Part shown: piece after piece, positions 15,597 to 18,491 of the stretch
Position numbering within the stretch: the first letter of the stretch is position 1
Layout: each line of letters starts with the position of its first letter
Assembly: GCA_947496345.1 (NCBI GenBank)
Contig: CANMCL010000009.1
Location: 1 to 18,491, forward strand
Origin: Actinomycetota bacterium
Lineage (GTDB): Bacteria; Actinomycetota; Actinomycetes; Nanopelagicales; Nanopelagicaceae
DNA length: 18,491 bases
Direction: 5' to 3'
Notes under the pieces: generated by a model
Told to the model about the DNA's origin: nothing
Seen by the model: the letters and a program-made list of their open reading frames with translations, nothing else
Database searches by the model: none
Made by a program: the position numbers and the translations under genes

Positions 15597-16265
15597 GTGC
15601 CCCTTCACTCGCCCGTAAGCACCGCTCAAGGTGCACCAAATATTGTTGTAGATCACATCGGGCTGCTGGAATATGAGAGCGCCCTGGCGCTTCAGCGAAA
15701 AATTCACTCCGAAGTCGCCTCAAGAGATCGAGCAAACACATTGCTCTTGCTGGAGCATCCGTCAGTTTATACGGCGGGAAAACGTACTCAAAGTTTTGAG
15801 ATGCCAACCGATGGCACGCCAGTAGTTCAAGTTGATCGCGGTGGGCGTATTACTTGGCACGGACCAGGTCAATTGGTGGGATACCCAATTGTTAAATTGT
15901 TAAAGCCAACAGAGTTGGTCGGATTTGTTAGAACGTTAGAGAATGCGCTCATTGAAGTTTGTGCAGAAATTGGCGTAATTGCGGTACGAGTCGACGGCCG
16001 ATCAGGTGTTTGGATTTCTGACAGTAACGGCGACCGCAAGATCGCCGCGATTGGAATCAGGGTTGCCGGAGGCGTAACCATGCATGGTTTTGCCTTAAAC
16101 GTATCCCCCGATCTAAGCAAATTTGGCCAGATCATTCCCTGCGGGATTGATGACGCGGCCGTAACTTCTTTGGCTGTTGAACTTAATCGAACCGTAGATA
16201 TCGCCGAAATAACACCAATAGTTGAGAAGCATCTCGTTGAGGCACTGGGTAAGGTAAGCCTATGA
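15597..16265 (+). CDS. lipB: Octanoyl-ACP:protein N-octanoyltransferase
   Basis: A 222-residue cytosolic enzyme that moves octanoate from acyl carrier protein to the lipoyl lysine of E2 and GcvH proteins, the first step of lipoate assembly. Family signatures are [18 protein letters not shown] (81-98), the catalytic lysine K148 in [18 protein letters not shown] (162-169) and the catalytic cysteine C182 in IIPCGID. The frame also allows a GTG at 15591, inside the palindrome. GTG 15597 is preferred because the -10-like TAGGCT ends exactly 6 bases before it, the spacing seen at other leaderless starts here, and no ribosome site exists for either. The stop overlaps the lipA start as ATGA. Confidence 0.93.
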   Translation: MPLHSPVSTAQGAPNIVVDHIGLLEYESALALQRKIHSEVASRDRANTLLLLEHPSVYTAGKRTQSFEMPTDGTPVVQVDRGGRITWHGPGQLVGYPIVKLLKPTELVGFVRTLENALIEVCAEIGVIAVRVDGRSGVWISDSNGDRKIAAIGIRVAGGVTMHGFALNVSPDLSKFGQIIPCGIDDAAVTSLAVELNRTVDIAEITPIVEKHLVEALGKVSL

Positions 16266-17206
16266 CTCTGGCACCTGATGGCCGCAAGCTACTCCGAATC
16301 GAAGCACGCAATACCGAAACTCCGATAGAACGTAAACCAGAGTGGATTAAGACGCGCGCAAATATGGGACCGGAGTACACCCGGCTCCGTTCTTTGGTTA
16401 AGAGCGAAGGACTGCACACTGTATGCCAAGAAGCAGCCTGTCCAAATATTTTTGAATGCTGGGAAGATAAAGAAGCAACATTCTTGATCGGTGGTGATCG
16501 CTGCACAAGACGTTGCGATTTCTGCAATATCGATACTGGCAAACCATTGCCACTAGATCGCGAAGAGCCACGTAAAGTCGCTGAATCAGTAAAATCTATG
16601 GGGCTGCGATACGCAACTATTACTGGTGTAACTCGTGATGACTTGCCTGATGAAGGCGCGTGGTTATACGCCGAAACAATTCGGCAAGTTCACGAGCTAA
16701 ACCCTGGTTGCGGCGTTGAAATGTTAGCTCCAGATTTTCACGCAAAAGTTGAACTACTAAATCAAATCTTTGAAACTCGACCTGAGGTATTTGCGCACAA
16801 TCTTGAGACAGTCCCTCGTATTTTCAAACGAATCCGTCCCGCCTTTACATATGAGAAATCTCTTCAGGTCATCGGTATGGCTCGTGATTTTGGTTTAGTA
16901 ACTAAATCTAATTTGATCCTTGGCTTGGGCGAAACCCGTGAAGAAATCTCGCAAGCGCTCATTGATCTTCGCGGGGCGGGTTGTGACTTGATAACTATTA
17001 CGCAATACCTTCGCCCAACCAATAAACATCATCCAGTAGAACGCTGGGTTAAGCCTGAGGAATTCGTAGAGTTAGTTGCTGAAGCAACCGCTACTGGATT
17101 TTTAGGCGTGATGAGCGGACCGCTAGTTCGCTCTAGCTACCGCGCTGGTCGCTTATATAAGCAGGCTGCTGAAGCGCGCGCCAATCTAGGATCAGTGCGT
17201 GGCTGA
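16262..17206 (+). CDS. lipA: Lipoyl synthase (radical SAM)
   Basis: A 314-residue radical SAM enzyme that inserts two sulfur atoms into the protein-bound octanoyl group made by LipB. The auxiliary iron-sulfur cluster cysteines are C55, C60 and C66 ([13 protein letters not shown]). The radical SAM cluster cysteines are C81, C85 and C88 (CTRRCDFC). The C-terminal RSSYRAG (290-296) holds the conserved serine that completes the auxiliary cluster. Length and all ligands are normal. It is translationally coupled to lipB through a 4-base overlap, and its end overlaps the plsC-type gene by 8 bases. Its substrates in this window are the two lipoyl domains of SucB. Confidence 0.97.
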   Translation: MTLAPDGRKLLRIEARNTETPIERKPEWIKTRANMGPEYTRLRSLVKSEGLHTVCQEAACPNIFECWEDKEATFLIGGDRCTRRCDFCNIDTGKPLPLDREEPRKVAESVKSMGLRYATITGVTRDDLPDEGAWLYAETIRQVHELNPGCGVEMLAPDFHAKVELLNQIFETRPEVFAHNLETVPRIFKRIRPAFTYEKSLQVIGMARDFGLVTKSNLILGLGETREEISQALIDLRGAGCDLITITQYLRPTNKHHPVERWVKPEEFVELVAEATATGFLGVMSGPLVRSSYRAGRLYKQAAEARANLGSVRG

Positions 17207-17897
17207 ACTTGTTTATCCGCCAGTAATTGTCGCGCTAAAAACATTTTGGAAATACCTAGGATTACAATTTCATTTCGAGGGTGAGGCTCATATTCCACGT
17301 AAAGGTGGAGCCATTCTGGCGATGAATCACATCGGGTATTTAGATTTTGCGTTAATCGGTACAGCAGCACTTCCCACTGGTCGATTAGTTAGATTTATGG
17401 CGAAGAAAGAGATTTTCGACAATAAGCTGGCTGGTCCACTAATGCGCGGTATGCACCATATAAATGTCGATCGCAGCAACGGGACTGCATCATTTGTCGC
17501 AGCACTTCGCGCTCTTCGTTCTGGTGAAGTTGTTGGAATATTTCCTGAAGGCACGATCTCTAAAAGCTTTGAAATTAAAGAGTTGAAATCTGGTGCGGTG
17601 CGACTTGCTATGGGCGCGAGCGTTCCTGTAATTCCAACAATTGTTTGGGGATCCCAACGCATTTGGACTAAAGGCGTAAAACGTGACTTAGGTCGACGCA
17701 AGTTCCCGATTTTTGTGACTTTTGGCGCTCCCATGTACTTTGATAAATCTACAGATGTTGAGGTAGGTGAGAAAGCGCTCCGTGAAACGCTTTTAAATCT
17801 CCTACATGAAGTACAAGGAAAGTACCCAGATAACCACCAAGGTCAGCGTTGGGCTCCGGCCCGTCTTGGTGGTACAGCGCCCGCTCCCCTAAACTGA
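17199..17897 (+). CDS. Lysophospholipid acyltransferase, PlsC family
   Basis: A 232-residue 1-acyl-glycerol-3-phosphate acyltransferase-type protein, expected to act at the inner face of the membrane in phospholipid synthesis. The catalytic HX4D motif is NHIGYLD with H44 and D49. The substrate-binding block includes HHINVDR (86-92), and FPEGTIS (115-121) is the third signature. [11 protein letters not shown] (128-138) is the fourth block, and [15 protein letters not shown] follows. The start is GTG at 17199 within the end of lipA, an 8-base overlap that indicates co-translation. The exact acyl acceptor is unknown. As I recall, M. tuberculosis has no plsC gene between lipA and the DUF4191 gene, so this looks like a lineage-specific insertion in an otherwise conserved order. 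Confidence 0.9.
   Translation: MAELVYPPVIVALKTFWKYLGLQFHFEGEAHIPRKGGAILAMNHIGYLDFALIGTAALPTGRLVRFMAKKEIFDNKLAGPLMRGMHHINVDRSNGTASFVAALRALRSGEVVGIFPEGTISKSFEIKELKSGAVRLAMGASVPVIPTIVWGSQRIWTKGVKRDLGRRKFPIFVTFGAPMYFDKSTDVEVGEKALRETLLNLLHEVQGKYPDNHQGQRWAPARLGGTAPAPLN
17890..17895 (+). promoter_or_regulatory. -10-like hexamer for leaderless start of DUF4191 gene
   Basis: TAAACT ends 6 bases before the ATG at 17902 and lies in the last codons of the plsC-type gene. The intervening GAGGCC ends directly at the ATG, too close for a normal ribosome site. The spacing matches the other leaderless starts in the window. Confidence 0.45.
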
Positions 17898-17901
17898 GGC
17901 C

Positions 17902-18491
17902 ATGTTTAAAAAGAAGGCGAAAGCGCCAAAGATCAAAAAGGTTCGTTTCCAAACTTTCCGGGACGCATACAAAGTAACCAAGAGCGTAAAACCTTGGATT
18001 GGCGCTGGCATATTTGGTGTCTTCGCGATCACTTGGGCAATTGGAATTGCAATTGGAATTTTCATTAGCCATCCGATTTATCTTGGCTTTGTTTCACTTC
18101 CCGTTGCAGCTCTTGCCGCGATGTTCTTTTTCACTCGAATCGCATCTTCTGCCGCTTATGTTTCAATTGAAGGACAAATGGGTGCAGCCGCCAGCGTTCT
18201 TATGGCTATTCGTAAAGGTTGGATAACAACTCCTGCTGTTGCCGTAACCAAGAACCAAGATATGGTCCACCGCAGTATCGGACGTGCAGGCATCGTACTA
18301 ACCGGAGAGGGAACTCAAGCGGTTCGCGGAATGTTGCAGGACGAGCGCAGAAAAGCGGAACGCTTTGCTCCTGGAGTTCCAGTGACTGAAATTTATGTAG
18401 GTGATGGGGCCGACCAAGTTCCGCTTCGTAAGTTACAAAAGCGTGTCGCTAAATTACCGAAGAAATTGTCTGCGCATCAAATGCGCGAAGT
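17902..18491 (+). CDS. DUF4191 family membrane protein, 3' end cut by window
   Basis: The reading frame from ATG 17902 stays open to the window edge (196 full codons), so the C terminus is missing. The N terminus is very basic (MFKKKAKAPKIKKVRF), followed by FRDAYKVTKS (19-28), two hydrophobic segments (about 32-56 and 58-78), then IEGQMGAAASVL (89-100), RKGWITTPAVAVTKNQDMVHR (104-124 region) and RAGIVLTGEG (128-137). This is the pattern of actinobacterial DUF4191 proteins; function is unknown. In M. tuberculosis and Streptomyces the homologue follows lipA and precedes glnA, as I recall. A glutamine synthetase gene is therefore expected just beyond the window. Confidence 0.88.
   Translation, partial: MFKKKAKAPKIKKVRFQTFRDAYKVTKSVKPWIGAGIFGVFAITWAIGIAIGIFISHPIYLGFVSLPVAALAAMFFFTRIASSAAYVSIEGQMGAAASVLMAIRKGWITTPAVAVTKNQDMVHRSIGRAGIVLTGEGTQAVRGMLQDERRKAERFAPGVPVTEIYVGDGADQVPLRKLQKRVAKLPKKLSAHQMRE

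Overview
The window looks like a small, moderate-GC actinobacterial chromosome, most like the freshwater acI group (Nanopelagicales: Planktophila/Nanopelagicus-like). The grounds are the gene families present (DUF3043, DUF4191, an SCO2322-like secreted protein, an E2 acyltransferase with two lipoyl domains, a fused ECF ATPase), a gene order that matches actinobacteria, base composition well below Streptomyces or Mycobacterium (mid-40s % GC by eye), and very tight packing. Three tail-to-tail gene pairs overlap outright, and four co-directional junctions overlap by 4-8 bases. No rRNA, tRNA, IS element, CRISPR array or phage gene was seen. The lineage is inference.

Layout. 1-560: DUF3043 membrane protein. 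557-1558 (-): aldo/keto reductase. 1559-1881: divergent intergenic region holding a cobalamin riboswitch. 1882-5573: four-gene operon behind the riboswitch, encoding a small secreted SCO2322-like protein, an ECF T component, a fused two-domain ECF ATPase and an ECF S component. 5554-6642 (-): gcvT. 6713-8224: pepA. 8289-12215: lpdA, sucB and a TIGR01777-type epimerase. 12183-15524 (-): an MMPL/RND membrane protein followed by an FAD oxidoreductase. 15597-17897: lipB, lipA and a PlsC-type acyltransferase. 17902-18491: start of a DUF4191 membrane protein cut by the window edge.

How the genes work together. Most of the right two thirds centres on lipoate. LipB and LipA build the lipoyl group, SucB carries it on two lipoyl domains, LpdA reoxidises it, and GcvT belongs to the glycine cleavage system, whose H protein also carries lipoate. 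As I recall it, this order (DUF3043 ... gcvT, pepA, E2, TIGR01777, lipB, lipA, DUF4191) is the one in Mycobacterium tuberculosis from Rv2206 to Rv2219. There the slot between the DUF3043 gene and gcvT holds cobalamin biosynthesis genes (cobT, cobS). Here the same slot holds a B12-riboswitch-controlled ECF importer, which suggests uptake in place of synthesis.

The most interesting unit is that operon. A riboswitch with all its core boxes, including a visible loop-loop complementarity, controls an ECF importer whose first gene is a small exported four-cysteine protein. A second pattern is the start signals. Five genes have a -10-like hexamer 6-7 bases before the start codon (leaderless mRNAs), and each of the three divergent gene pairs has the same hexamer facing both ways.
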